DNA of 15,899 bases from Mageeibacillus sp. UBA1193. Its GTDB lineage: Bacteria > Bacillota > Clostridia > Saccharofermentanales > Saccharofermentanaceae. The notes under the pieces were generated by a model, which did not search any database, was not told the origin of the DNA, and saw only the letters and a program-made list of their open reading frames with translations. The stretch is from positions 1-15,899 of the forward strand of contig DBYF01000121.1 of NCBI GenBank assembly GCA_002310155.1. Direction: 5' to 3'. Of the stretch, positions 8,867 to 14,750 are shown one piece after another; within the stretch, counting starts at the first letter, position 1; each line of letters opens with the position of its first letter. A program made the position numbers and the translations under genes.

Positions 8867-9885
8867 TGAGCAACGATCTTCTTTTCCCCATGACGTTTGT
8901 CGTATTTGATATGGAGTGGAATCAGCCGATTCCATATATTCCGTCCCCGATCGATCCCAAGATTCTTCCTGGAGAGATCATCGAAATCGGAGCTGTAAAA
9001 GTGGAGATGCTTTCTCCCAATGAATACAAGCTTTCACGTCCGTTCTCCGTGACGATCCGTCCGGTGTACTACCGCATCATGAACAAGCAGGTATCCAAAG
9101 TCATAAACAAAAGCACTGATGACTTGAAGAGCGGCATGCCGTTCAAGGATGCTTATCAGCAGTTCATGCAGTGGTGCGGGGAAGACTATGTATTATGTGC
9201 CTGGGGCGATTCGGATATTTCCATTCTCAGATCGAATCTGAAGATCCACGGTTTCTCATCGGAGATCAATGAACGGTTCCTGGATATCCAGCCGCTTTTC
9301 GGAAGGGTAGCCGAAAATACGTCCCAGCAGAGAAGTGTATCCTATGCCGTAGATTTCTACAGGATCCCTAAGACGGATGACTTCCACAGCGCTGACAGGG
9401 ACGCATGGTATGAAGCGCGCATTCTGAAAGAGACACTGATCGATTACTTTGTTATCCGTGAAAGAGGAGAGGAGACGGAACAGTCGTTCCCAAGTCTTCG
9501 TACATATATCTCCAATCCGAACCTTACTACCCAGAAAAAATGGAGAGGTGCCGCTTGTCCGACGGAGAAAGAAGCCGGACGTAAATCTCTTGAGGAAAAG
9601 ATGAATTGTCCGATCTGTGAGTCAGACCTCACTGAAGAGATCGGGTGGTTTCCTTCCGGACATTCTTTCCTTTCTCTGTGGCAGTGTGCTACTCACGGGA
9701 CCTTGTCCGGACGGATAAGAATCAAGCGCACCCCGAAACAGGAGTTTTACGGATCGGGTCAATTGAGATTTGTTAATGGTAACGCTGCGAGGTACGTGAG
9801 GGAGAAATGGCAGGAAGAAAATGATATAATAGAAAAGAAGAAAGAAATTGCCAGTAAAATCGAATTGAAATGTGACAAAATGTGA
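8863..9885 (+). CDS. DEDDh-family 3'-5' exonuclease with C-terminal zinc-binding segment, 340 aa
   Basis: The N-terminal 200 residues form an RNase T/DnaQ/KapD-like exonuclease domain. Motif I is FDMEW (Asp16, Glu18), motif II is CAWGDSD (Asp116/Asp118), and motif III is HSADRDA (His175, Asp180). These are the four acidic residues and the His that bind two metal ions and hydrolyse the 3' end of DNA or RNA. The C-terminal third contains CPIC (Cys249, Cys252) and CATH (Cys275, His278), a probable zinc ribbon or finger, and then a basic segment; both could aid nucleic-acid binding. Two adjacent ATG codons (8863, 8866) fit the GGAGA at 8851-8855; the first overlaps the upstream stop. It is the third gene of the YfhO operon. 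KapD-type proteins in Bacillus relate to sporulation kinase inhibition, but the substrate here is unknown. No hint of the link to cell-envelope genes is visible. Confidence 0.82.
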   Translation: MMSNDLLFPMTFVVFDMEWNQPIPYIPSPIDPKILPGEIIEIGAVKVEMLSPNEYKLSRPFSVTIRPVYYRIMNKQVSKVINKSTDDLKSGMPFKDAYQQFMQWCGEDYVLCAWGDSDISILRSNLKIHGFSSEINERFLDIQPLFGRVAENTSQQRSVSYAVDFYRIPKTDDFHSADRDAWYEARILKETLIDYFVIRERGEETEQSFPSLRTYISNPNLTTQKKWRGAACPTEKEAGRKSLEEKMNCPICESDLTEEIGWFPSGHSFLSLWQCATHGTLSGRIRIKRTPKQEFYGSGQLRFVNGNAARYVREKWQEENDIIEKKKEIASKIELKCDKM

Positions 9886-9886
9886 A
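9871..9886 (+). promoter_or_regulatory. TGTGA direct repeat (10-base period) upstream of the PilX-like gene
   Basis: TGTGACAAAA is followed directly by TGTGAACTTT, so TGTGA recurs with one helical turn spacing. The motif overlaps the last codons of the exonuclease gene. Closely similar sequences stand at 14461-14476 and 14671-14686 near the - strand pilin genes, so it could be a shared operator for pilus genes. Confidence 0.3.
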
Positions 9887-9910
9887 CTTTCCAGCAGAAA
9901 GGCTTTCTTT

Positions 9911-9937
9911 TTGCATTTATCTAAATATAATGATAAT
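9911..9937 (+). promoter_or_regulatory. Possible promoter for the PilX-like gene
   Basis: TTGCAT (9911-9916) followed after 15 bases by GATAAT (9932-9937) resembles the two pilin promoters on the other strand, which also use TTGCAT. The spacer is one base shorter and the extended -10 is absent. The surrounding AT-rich leader (9886-10010) also holds TATAAT at 9926 and TATAAC at 9942, so the exact site is uncertain. Confidence 0.35.
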
Positions 9938-9997
9938 TAAGTATAACCAAAAAATGTAACCTAGAAGAATTGAATCAAAAAATTGAGACAGAAAATT

Positions 9998-10002
9998 GGA
10001 GG
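9998..10002 (+). promoter_or_regulatory. Ribosome binding site that fixes the PilX-like start
   Basis: GGAGG lies 8 bases before ATG 10011. An in-frame TTG at 9996 overlaps the GGAGG itself, so it cannot be the start used with this site. Confidence 0.8.
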
Positions 10003-10010
10003 CAACCGAG

Positions 10011-11996
10011 ATGAAGTTGTTACAATTAGATAAGTGTCATCAGAAAAACAGCAAACGAGGCGGCATGCTCGTCATCGTTTTGATGATTTTTGCAGTTGCA
10101 CTTATCCTCATTTCATCTGCAATGACGATCACACTCTCCAGCCGTTCCCGCTACTATGTAGATGCAGAGCGCAGCCAGGAGAGACTGACTCTGACCTGTG
10201 CGGCAGAGGCAGTTATTGACGCCGTTGAGACACAGGAAATCACGGATGAGCAGCTTATTGCGATGTCCAAGAATCCGACGAAGCCTTACGAGATCACTGG
10301 TGCTTCGAAGACCACTGTAAAAGATGGTGCTACGGCAACCAAAGGTTATGACATTGCTCCTGGTCTTACAGGTGAAGACGGAAGCAGAACTTACATGTAT
10401 GTTAAGCCGGCAGGTGGTTCTTCTGAGGACCTTATTCTCGAGTTCAGCACAAGAATCGATGTTACCGGTGAGGACACGAAGAGCGAGAACTTAACAGTTT
10501 ACTTAGAGCACTTCGATCCGCCGAAGGTTAATATCTGCGCTAACATGGTTACTCTTGGTGACCCGAACAGCAACAACCAGGTTAACCGTATTTGGGCAAC
10601 TGGTAACGGATATACCGGTCAGGCAGGTTCTTTCATGGTATTCCATGGTGATGTCGACCTGACAAATGAGGCTTATTCCAGAACTCCTGTTGTATTTACC
10701 GGTAAGGTAGCTACAGGTGGTGCGGGCACATATTTCAAGAATGACGTTATCCTTTATGGTAAGGACGCAACTCTTGATTCCACTAAGTCTTATGGTAATG
10801 GTATGCAGATCGGTAATAACAATACCGGTTCTGATCTTGGTGGTGTGTTCTTCCTTGGTGTTGGATGTGAAAACAGCACTCAGAAGCAGCAGATCTTCTC
10901 TTCTCCGATCACTGGCTGGAACTATGCAAACATTACAACATACGGTGCTTTCTTCTACCATGCAGAAGGTGATCTGAAGATCGAGAGTACAAACAGCCGT
11001 GGTATTGAAACTGCTGTTATGGGTCAGGGTGCTAATATTACAACCTCTAACATGGGTAACAGCGGTACTTACTTCACAAAAGTTAACCTGAAAACTGACG
11101 GTGCGAACTGGAAGAATCAGGATTGGGAAATCGCGAGCACTGCTAAGGGTGGAAGCGTAACTGCTTCTAACGATGAGATTGCTCAAAGAACTGAAAAGAT
11201 CAATCAGAAGGCAAAGGCATATCTGCAGTCCTCCTCTCTTGAGACAGCTGCTAAGCAGAAGATGCCTTCTCCGGATGCATATCAGACAAAGTTCATCGAT
11301 GATCCTTCTGAAGGATTCCTGGCAAGCTCTGACACAACATACATTACCGGTAACGAAGGAACACTTCCGGCTGGTAAGTATGAGATGTACGGCACATACG
11401 GCGGTGGTCGTGTTCTGAACATTGATCTGAAGGACGGAAATGCTACGATCTATATGTCTGAGAATACAAAGTTCGAGGACTTCAGACTCAATGTTTCCAA
11501 CAAGTCCGGAAATAAGCTCTACATCATCATTGAGGCAGGCAAGACATTTGAGATGACTTACAACGCTCAGGGCATGACAGGTGGTCTCTCTTCTTGTGAT
11601 CTGCGTCGTGCATCTATTGAAGGCGCACGTTCCAGCTGCAACTTCAACATTCAGAACTATGAACTGTATGGTCAGATGAATGGTGTTGACTATCGTCCGC
11701 AGGCTGGTCAGAAGCCGGCTGCTGTTGTAATTGGTCTTGGAAGCAACACTTTCAAGGTTGATGGTGGCGGATGTGTATGTGATGCTTATGTATCTCTCGC
11801 AGGTGAGGGAACAAGCGCAAGTACATTCTCTGTAACTGGTAACGCCCTCTTCTACGGACGTTTCGAGAGTGATAAGTTCGAATCTAACTCTAACCCGATC
11901 GGCCTGGACTATTGTCCGTCGCTCGATTCCCAGGATGATCCGGATAAGCCGCTGGCTACACGCTATCGTGCTAAGAGCTACTCTTACCACTATTGA
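10011..11996 (+). CDS. PilX-like type IV pilus-associated surface protein, 661 aa
   Basis: The N-terminus (KNSKRGGMLVIVLMIFAVAL) has a basic stretch, two Gly, then one hydrophobic helix at about 19-40. It is followed by AERSQERLTLTCAAEAVIDAV, the look of PilX-type minor pilin starts (RGxxL... then an AE-A helix). The fifth residue after the possible cleavage site is not Glu, as is often true of PilX or PilK relatives. The rest is a very large, Gly/Thr/Asn/Ser-rich, beta-strand-rich exterior. It has a helical linker around 396-418 and a C-terminal part (about 450-655) with repeated short strands, CVCD and a closing VTGNALFYGRFESD segment, like polymer-forming or beta-helical adhesins. Typical PilX is under 200 residues, so this is a giant version. 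The codons GGT, GTT and ACA/ACT dominate, unlike the YfhO genes. It converges on the prepilin operon. Likely a tip or surface-exposed minor pilin or adhesin. Confidence 0.6.
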   Translation: MKLLQLDKCHQKNSKRGGMLVIVLMIFAVALILISSAMTITLSSRSRYYVDAERSQERLTLTCAAEAVIDAVETQEITDEQLIAMSKNPTKPYEITGASKTTVKDGATATKGYDIAPGLTGEDGSRTYMYVKPAGGSSEDLILEFSTRIDVTGEDTKSENLTVYLEHFDPPKVNICANMVTLGDPNSNNQVNRIWATGNGYTGQAGSFMVFHGDVDLTNEAYSRTPVVFTGKVATGGAGTYFKNDVILYGKDATLDSTKSYGNGMQIGNNNTGSDLGGVFFLGVGCENSTQKQQIFSSPITGWNYANITTYGAFFYHAEGDLKIESTNSRGIETAVMGQGANITTSNMGNSGTYFTKVNLKTDGANWKNQDWEIASTAKGGSVTASNDEIAQRTEKINQKAKAYLQSSSLETAAKQKMPSPDAYQTKFIDDPSEGFLASSDTTYITGNEGTLPAGKYEMYGTYGGGRVLNIDLKDGNATIYMSENTKFEDFRLNVSNKSGNKLYIIIEAGKTFEMTYNAQGMTGGLSSCDLRRASIEGARSSCNFNIQNYELYGQMNGVDYRPQAGQKPAAVVIGLGSNTFKVDGGGCVCDAYVSLAGEGTSASTFSVTGNALFYGRFESDKFESNSNPIGLDYCPSLDSQDDPDKPLATRYRAKSYSYHY

Positions 11997-12049
11997 TCAG
12001 TGTCACGATGACTGACAGAGATTAAAAGTTTCATATCTGAGACACATGA

Positions 12050-12080
12050 GGGGGGCTCGAAAGAGCCCCCCAAATTATTT
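12050..12080 (+). terminator. Strong hairpin terminator after the PilX-like gene
   Basis: A perfect 9-base stem GGGGGGCTC (12050-12058) / GAGCCCCCC (12063-12071) with a GAAA tetraloop stands 54 bases after the stop. The following run (AAATTATTT) is poor in T, so termination may rely on the second hairpin downstream. Confidence 0.75.
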
Positions 12081-12113
12081 CCGGAAAACAAATGATCAGA
12101 ATCCTATTATCTT

Positions 12114-12144
12114 AAACCGGCTGATTAAGAACAGCCGGTTTTTC
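12114..12144 (+). terminator. Second, tandem rho-independent terminator
   Basis: A perfect 10-base stem AAACCGGCTG (12114-12123) / CAGCCGGTTT (12132-12141) with an 8-base loop is followed by a T-rich stretch (TTTTTCTT). It backs up the hairpin 43 bases upstream. Confidence 0.85.
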
Positions 12145-12189
12145 TTATACATGTTATTCGCGAGAAAATGTCCCAAATAACACGAAGAC

Positions 12190-12640
12190 TAAACAAGAGT
12201 GATTGGATACAGACGGATCAAATCTGATGCGATAATGGCCATTCTAAACGTGAATGTGAATAAGTTGGGTTAGAAGAGGATTGTAATCCATGAAGTCAGC
12301 TAGAGAATAAGCACTAATCTCAGTGCAAAAGTGAAGGAGTATGCATGAGCTGAATTGAGGATAAAGAGATCAATAAACTAGAGCAGCTCAGTAACGATAT
12401 CAAGAAAATAAATCCGGATCCATACAGGTATATAATAGTGCTCATTTCTCACATACGAATCAGTTTGTTAAGGATCATAACATTACAAAAGCCTGTAAGG
12501 GTGCATAAACGATTTATATGACAAAAAGCACATCCAATACCACAAGAAAGTACATGCATCTATTTGGGGCGTTTACGCGCGTTCTAGAATAAAGCACCTG
12601 CATGGATAGACCGTTCTGGAGAGAATAGGAGAATGGATCG
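12190..12640 (+). pseudogene. Decayed coding remnant, possibly an IS3-family transposase (ORFB)
   Basis: The stretch between the tandem terminators and the next one (about 520 bases) holds no intact gene. Read on the + strand it gives protein-like pieces broken by stops and shifts. Frame from 12199: VIGYRRIKSDAIM, then NVNVNKLG. Frame from 12425: QVYNSAHFSHTNQF, then VKDHNITKACKGA. The same frame continues past a stop with MTKSTSNTTRKYMHLFGAF. The first resembles the YGYRRI...VNxKRV part of IS3-type transposases, and the second their HSDQGxxFTNxxF...HNI part around the DDE Asp. The spacing and order fit, but the catalytic Asp is gone and similarity is by eye only. No terminal repeats were identified. 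Confidence 0.3.
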
Positions 12641-12659
12641 CATCCCCCTTGATTAGAAT

Positions 12660-12695
12660 AAAAAAAGACCGTCTGCTGTGAGACGGTCTCTTTTT
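12660..12695. terminator. Bidirectional rho-independent terminator ending the prepilin operon
   Basis: The stem AGACCGTCT (12666-12674) / AGACGGTCT (12681-12689) has a 6-base loop. It is flanked by an A-run (12660-12666) and CTTTTT (12690-12695), so it works on either strand. On the - strand it lies about 45 bases after the last prepilin stop (12741). Confidence 0.88.
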
Positions 12696-12726
12696 GAGTT
12701 TGTGTTGTGTTTGAGTTTGTGTTTTG
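12693..12726. repeat. Tandem 17-base repeat next to the terminator
   Basis: TTTGAGTTTGTGTTGTG (12693-12709) is followed immediately by TTTGAGTTTGTGTTTTG (12710-12726), differing at one base. The core TTTGAGTTTGT occurs again at 14398-14408 in the leader of the 67-residue prepilin gene. Confidence 0.75.
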
Positions 12727-12740
12727 TTTATAGTTACTTA

Positions 12741-13286
12741 TTAGGTTGTTAAAGCACCAAGTGTGAAGCTGCATGAGCCTGCATTATTGAGCTCAGCCAT
12801 GTCTTTTGCCTTACAAGACGGGCAATATACGACAACTTCATCTACATATGCAATTCCGGAAGAAGGATAGGCGTTATCTTTCATCTCAAGAACAACTTTA
12901 ACAGTCTTGCTAGCTTTATTCGTAGTGATCTTTAAGGTCAAACCCCATTTTGCTGAAGAGTCGCCTGCATGATACTGAGTGAAGCCAGGAAGAGCCTGCG
13001 ATCCATTGATTAAAACATACTCACCTTTATCATCAAGCTTGATTGTGTCTCCTTCGCCAATACTGGTTGCGTTGCAAAGATGATTCTGGATAGCTTTCAG
13101 TGTGAGGGATGCATAGTCATGCATATCATTTACTACTGTAACTTTAAGATGGCTGTAGTTTACCGTCTTGAAAGTAGAGTAGAGGTAGAAAGACATCATC
13201 ATCATGATAGCAATTACAAGTACCATCTCAAGAAGAGTGAAGCCGGATTTACGATTCTTTTTCTTATTCACACGAATCATTGACAT
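12741..13286 (-). CDS. Type IV prepilin-like minor pilin, 181 aa (PilW/PilJ-like position)
   Basis: The leader ends in NRKSG, followed by FTLLEM (Glu at mature position 5) and a hydrophobic helix with an unusual Met run (VLVIAIMMMMSFYLYSTF). This is a class III signal cut by a PilD-type prepilin peptidase after Gly15, leaving a 166-residue pilin. The exterior carries alternating beta strands and a C-terminal YCPSCKAKD...GSC with three Cys, which may form a disulfide or bind metal. ATG 13286 and ATG 13280 are both possible starts; a purine-rich AAAGGGGGTGG (about 13287-13297) precedes the first. It starts 10 bases after the stop of the upstream prepilin and is the last gene of the operon. Function: minor pilin that initiates or caps the pilus, by family inference. 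Confidence 0.85.
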   Translation of the reverse strand: MSMIRVNKKKNRKSGFTLLEMVLVIAIMMMMSFYLYSTFKTVNYSHLKVTVVNDMHDYASLTLKAIQNHLCNATSIGEGDTIKLDDKGEYVLINGSQALPGFTQYHAGDSSAKWGLTLKITTNKASKTVKVVLEMKDNAYPSSGIAYVDEVVVYCPSCKAKDMAELNNAGSCSFTLGALTT

Positions 13287-13295
13287 CCACCCCCT

Positions 13296-13808
13296 TTAAG
13301 AGAACAGTGTGCTGTAAGTACAACTAGGTTCTGTGCACTTAGCAACATAAATTACGTTACCACTTGCATCTGTCTGCTTGTAATATCCAAGCAGACCATG
13401 GCTAGCTGTCTTACATTTTCTAGCAACATATGTAAAACCATGACGATTTGTAGTTGCCTTGAAACTTGCATCATCTGTAAACGCTGAACCGGAAGAGAAA
13501 ATAGACATTCCAGTATTCTCAACAAATGCATGAACCTGAATAACGCCTGTATATCCCGGACCGCTGATCAAAAGAGCCGTGGATGAGTTTCCACCAGTAA
13601 CTCCAGTAGTTGACTTACCCATAGTCTCATAGCACTTTCCGGCATTTACATTACTAACGCGCTCAGCCAACGCAGTATCACCTGCATAGTTTAGCGTAGT
13701 CATAAAGCCTTCATAAGAAATGAGCGTGACAATGAGTAAAAGAGCAACCGCTAACATAGTCTCAAGCAACGTAAAACCGCGCTTGGACGATTTTGTATAA
13801 CGAAACAT
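13296..13808 (-). CDS. Type IV prepilin-like minor pilin, 170 aa
   Basis: The leader MFRYTKSSKRG is followed by FTLLETMLAVALLLIVTLIS, which has Glu at mature position 5, so cleavage after Gly11 leaves 159 residues. The N-terminal helix continues to about residue 55 (ALAERVSNVNAGKCYE) and a Gly/Thr/Ser-rich globular part follows, ending with AKCTEPSCTYSTLFS. Four Cys are spread through the exterior. The layout fits GspI/PilV-type minor pilins (FTLLE...MLAVALL). The ribosome binding site AAGGAGG overlaps the stop codon of the upstream gene (TAAGGAGG), which couples their translation closely. It belongs to the three-gene operon driven by the promoter at 14064-14091. Confidence 0.87.
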   Translation of the reverse strand: MFRYTKSSKRGFTLLETMLAVALLLIVTLISYEGFMTTLNYAGDTALAERVSNVNAGKCYETMGKSTTGVTGGNSSTALLISGPGYTGVIQVHAFVENTGMSIFSSGSAFTDDASFKATTNRHGFTYVARKCKTASHGLLGYYKQTDASGNVIYVAKCTEPSCTYSTLFS

Positions 13809-13821
13809 CTTCTATTCCTCC

Positions 13822-14037
13822 TTAAAAACCAGCAGATACGAATGCACTGTTTTTTGCTGCATTATCAGCTCGGAATTCCACGCGTTCACTCGCGAGGCTT
13901 GAAGAAGCATCGTTACCCTTGGAAACATACCCGTGAATGGAAATGCCAACAACCGCAGCTAAAATAACTATAATAGCGAGAACTAACACGATCTCCATGA
14001 GTGTGAAGCCACGCTTCGACTTATAGATTCTGCTCAT
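13822..14037 (-). CDS. Very short type IV prepilin, 71 aa
   Basis: The leader MSRIYKSKRG is followed by FTLMEIVLVLAIIVILAAVV with Glu5; cleavage after Gly10 leaves 61 residues, hardly more than the N-terminal helix and a short tail (DASSSLASERVEFRADNAAK) ending FVSAGF. Ordinary type IV pilins are about 120-170 residues; only small ones such as Geobacter PilA are this size. The start is ATG 14037 because GGAGG (14043-14047) lies 5 bases before it; an in-frame TTG at 14049 overlaps that site. Mature positions 1-20 are almost identical to the 67-residue prepilin next door, with Tyr27 and Lys30 also shared, so the two are paralogues. First gene of the operon from the promoter at 14064-14091. Confidence 0.88.
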   Translation of the reverse strand: MSRIYKSKRGFTLMEIVLVLAIIVILAAVVGISIHGYVSKGNDASSSLASERVEFRADNAAKNSAFVSAGF

Positions 14038-14042
14038 AATTT

Positions 14043-14047
14043 CCTCC
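14043..14047 (-). promoter_or_regulatory. Ribosome binding site that fixes the 71-residue prepilin start
   Basis: GGAGG on the - strand lies 5 bases before ATG 14037 and rules out the in-frame TTG at 14049, which overlaps it. Confidence 0.8.
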
Positions 14048-14063
14048 AAGTATAACCGTAATC

Positions 14064-14091
14064 ATTATATCATACGGATAGCGATATGCAA
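14064..14091 (-). promoter_or_regulatory. Promoter of the three-gene prepilin operon
   Basis: On the - strand TTGCAT (14086-14091) and TATAAT (14064-14069) are 16 bases apart, and TGA directly before TATAAT makes an extended -10. Transcription would start near 14057, about 20 bases before the 71-residue prepilin ATG. The design matches the promoter at 14415-14442 in both boxes and spacer length. Confidence 0.8.
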
Positions 14092-14115
14092 ATACTTCAA
14101 TTGTTAACAAATAGT

Positions 14116-14143
14116 AAAAAAGAGGGGGCTTTCAAGCCCCCTC
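14116..14143 (-). terminator. Strong terminator after the 67-residue prepilin gene
   Basis: On the - strand GAGGGGGCTT (14143-14134) pairs with AAGCCCCCTC (14131-14122) as a 10-base stem with a very short loop, followed by TTTTTT (14121-14116). It lies 27 bases after the prepilin stop and separates that gene from the three-gene operon, which has its own promoter. Confidence 0.88.
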
Positions 14144-14169
14144 CCATTTAAGTTCTACTCAATTAGTAA

Positions 14170-14373
14170 TTAACCAAGGATCTTGTCGATCTCAGCTGTT
14201 ACAGTGTTGATAGCCTTGTTATGCTCTTCGATGGAAGATGTAGCGGACTTCGCCTTGTTGAGATAAGATGCAACGGAGAAGAATACTACTGCTGCCAGGA
14301 TAACGATGATAGCGATAACGAGTACCATTTCAACGAGTGTAAAACCTTTTCTGTTCTTCTGAATCTTCTTCAT
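14170..14373 (-). CDS. Very short type IV prepilin, 67 aa, candidate major pilin
   Basis: The leader MKKIQKNRKG is followed by FTLVEMVLVIAIIVILAAVV with Glu5; cleavage after Gly10 leaves 57 residues. The remainder (FFSVASYLNKAKSATSSIEE and a helical tail ending IDKILG) has no globular domain, so the predicted pilin is a single long helix. Aromatic residues are Phe1, Phe21, Phe22 and Tyr27. It is monocistronic: a consensus promoter (14415-14442), AGGAGG 8 bases before ATG, and a strong terminator (14116-14143) flank it. Such insulation, which allows output far above that of the minor pilins, is what one expects for the main structural subunit. Codon use and short leader suggest high expression. 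That it is the major pilin is inference; the prepilin call is nearly certain. Confidence 0.9.
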   Translation of the reverse strand: MKKIQKNRKGFTLVEMVLVIAIIVILAAVVFFSVASYLNKAKSATSSIEEHNKAINTVTAEIDKILG

Positions 14374-14414
14374 AATAAGTTCCTCCTAAAATGTTTTTTT
14401 GAGTTTGTAATTAC

Positions 14415-14442
14415 ATTATAGCAGGTCATTCTGAAAATGCAA
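14415..14442 (-). promoter_or_regulatory. Promoter of the 67-residue prepilin gene
   Basis: On the - strand TTGCAT (14437-14442) and TATAAT (14415-14420) are 16 bases apart with TGC directly before TATAAT (extended -10). A-rich tracts lie just upstream (about 14445-14490), as in strong promoters. Transcription would start near 14408, about 35 bases before ATG 14373. Confidence 0.82.
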
Positions 14443-14684
14443 TAGCAATTTTGAAATTTCTTCACATTTTTGTGAATTATTTTTTCAAAGCCGTCGAAAA
14501 GGTGCCATATGTGGCCTGATTCTGGCAGATCTGAATATAGTTTTTTACATTATAACACGCTTCTGTAAAAGAATGAAATGACTGAAATAAAAGCGTTACA
14601 TTGATTCCATGCTGCTCCGGAAGGCCATTTTTACTGTTGAGAAGGACAAATCGTTTTGAGCCGTCCCAATTGTGAAGAAATGTG
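14443..14684. other. Non-coding AT-rich upstream region of the pilin promoter
   Basis: About 240 bases between the pilin promoter and the hairpin behind the PilO-like gene hold no credible gene. They contain the palindrome TTCACATTTTTGTGAA (14461-14476) and the direct repeat TGTGAAGAAA/TGTGAAGAGG (14671-14690, which runs into the hairpin). I see nothing else I can name in it. Confidence 0.6.
14461..14476. promoter_or_regulatory. Inverted repeat TTCACA-TTTT-TGTGAA upstream of the pilin promoter
   Basis: A perfect 6-base inverted repeat around a 4-base T spacer lies about 20 bases upstream of the -35 box, where an activator would bind. The half-site TGTGAA is the same as in the direct repeats at 9871-9886 and 14671-14686. 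Confidence 0.4.
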
Positions 14685-14715
14685 AAGAGGGACCATCTGA
14701 AAGATGATCCCTCTT
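14685..14715 (-). terminator. Hairpin after the PilO-like gene, probable terminator
   Basis: AAGAGGGA-C-CATCT (14685-14698) pairs with AGATG-A-TCCCTCTT (14702-14715): 13 base pairs with one mismatch around a GAA loop. It lies 36 bases past the - strand stop (14751). The T-run after it on the - strand is weak (CACATTTCTTC), so it may end or only attenuate transcription, or protect the transcript end. Confidence 0.6.
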
Positions 14716-14750
14716 ATAATTCCTATTATATAACTAACGGATTAACTCTA

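Noticed and set aside
9894..9916. Possible terminator after the exonuclease gene (AGAAA-GGC-TTTCT followed by TTTTT)
   Set aside because: The stem is only 5 A/T-rich pairs, too weak to call a rho-independent terminator.
9926..9931. Perfect TATAAT before the PilX-like gene
   Set aside because: No -35-like hexamer lies 16-18 bases upstream and no TG precedes it, so it is not preferred over the TTGCAT/GATAAT pair, though it remains possible.
10503..11990. A 495-codon open frame on the - strand opposite the PilX-like gene
   Set aside because: It is a mirror of the strong codon bias of the + strand gene. The product has no recognisable domain or ribosome binding site, and the + strand frame has a clear site, helix and terminators.
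12354..12521. A 55-codon + strand open stretch (EDKEINKLEQLSNDIKKI) with protein-like composition
   Set aside because: There is no ATG, GTG or TTG start with a ribosome binding site. It is better explained as part of a decayed coding region than as a live gene.
12514..12774. An 86-codon open frame on the - strand spanning the terminator and the end of the last prepilin
   Set aside because: It runs through a strong bidirectional terminator and a tandem repeat and overlaps the prepilin stop; its sequence is low in complexity with no motif.
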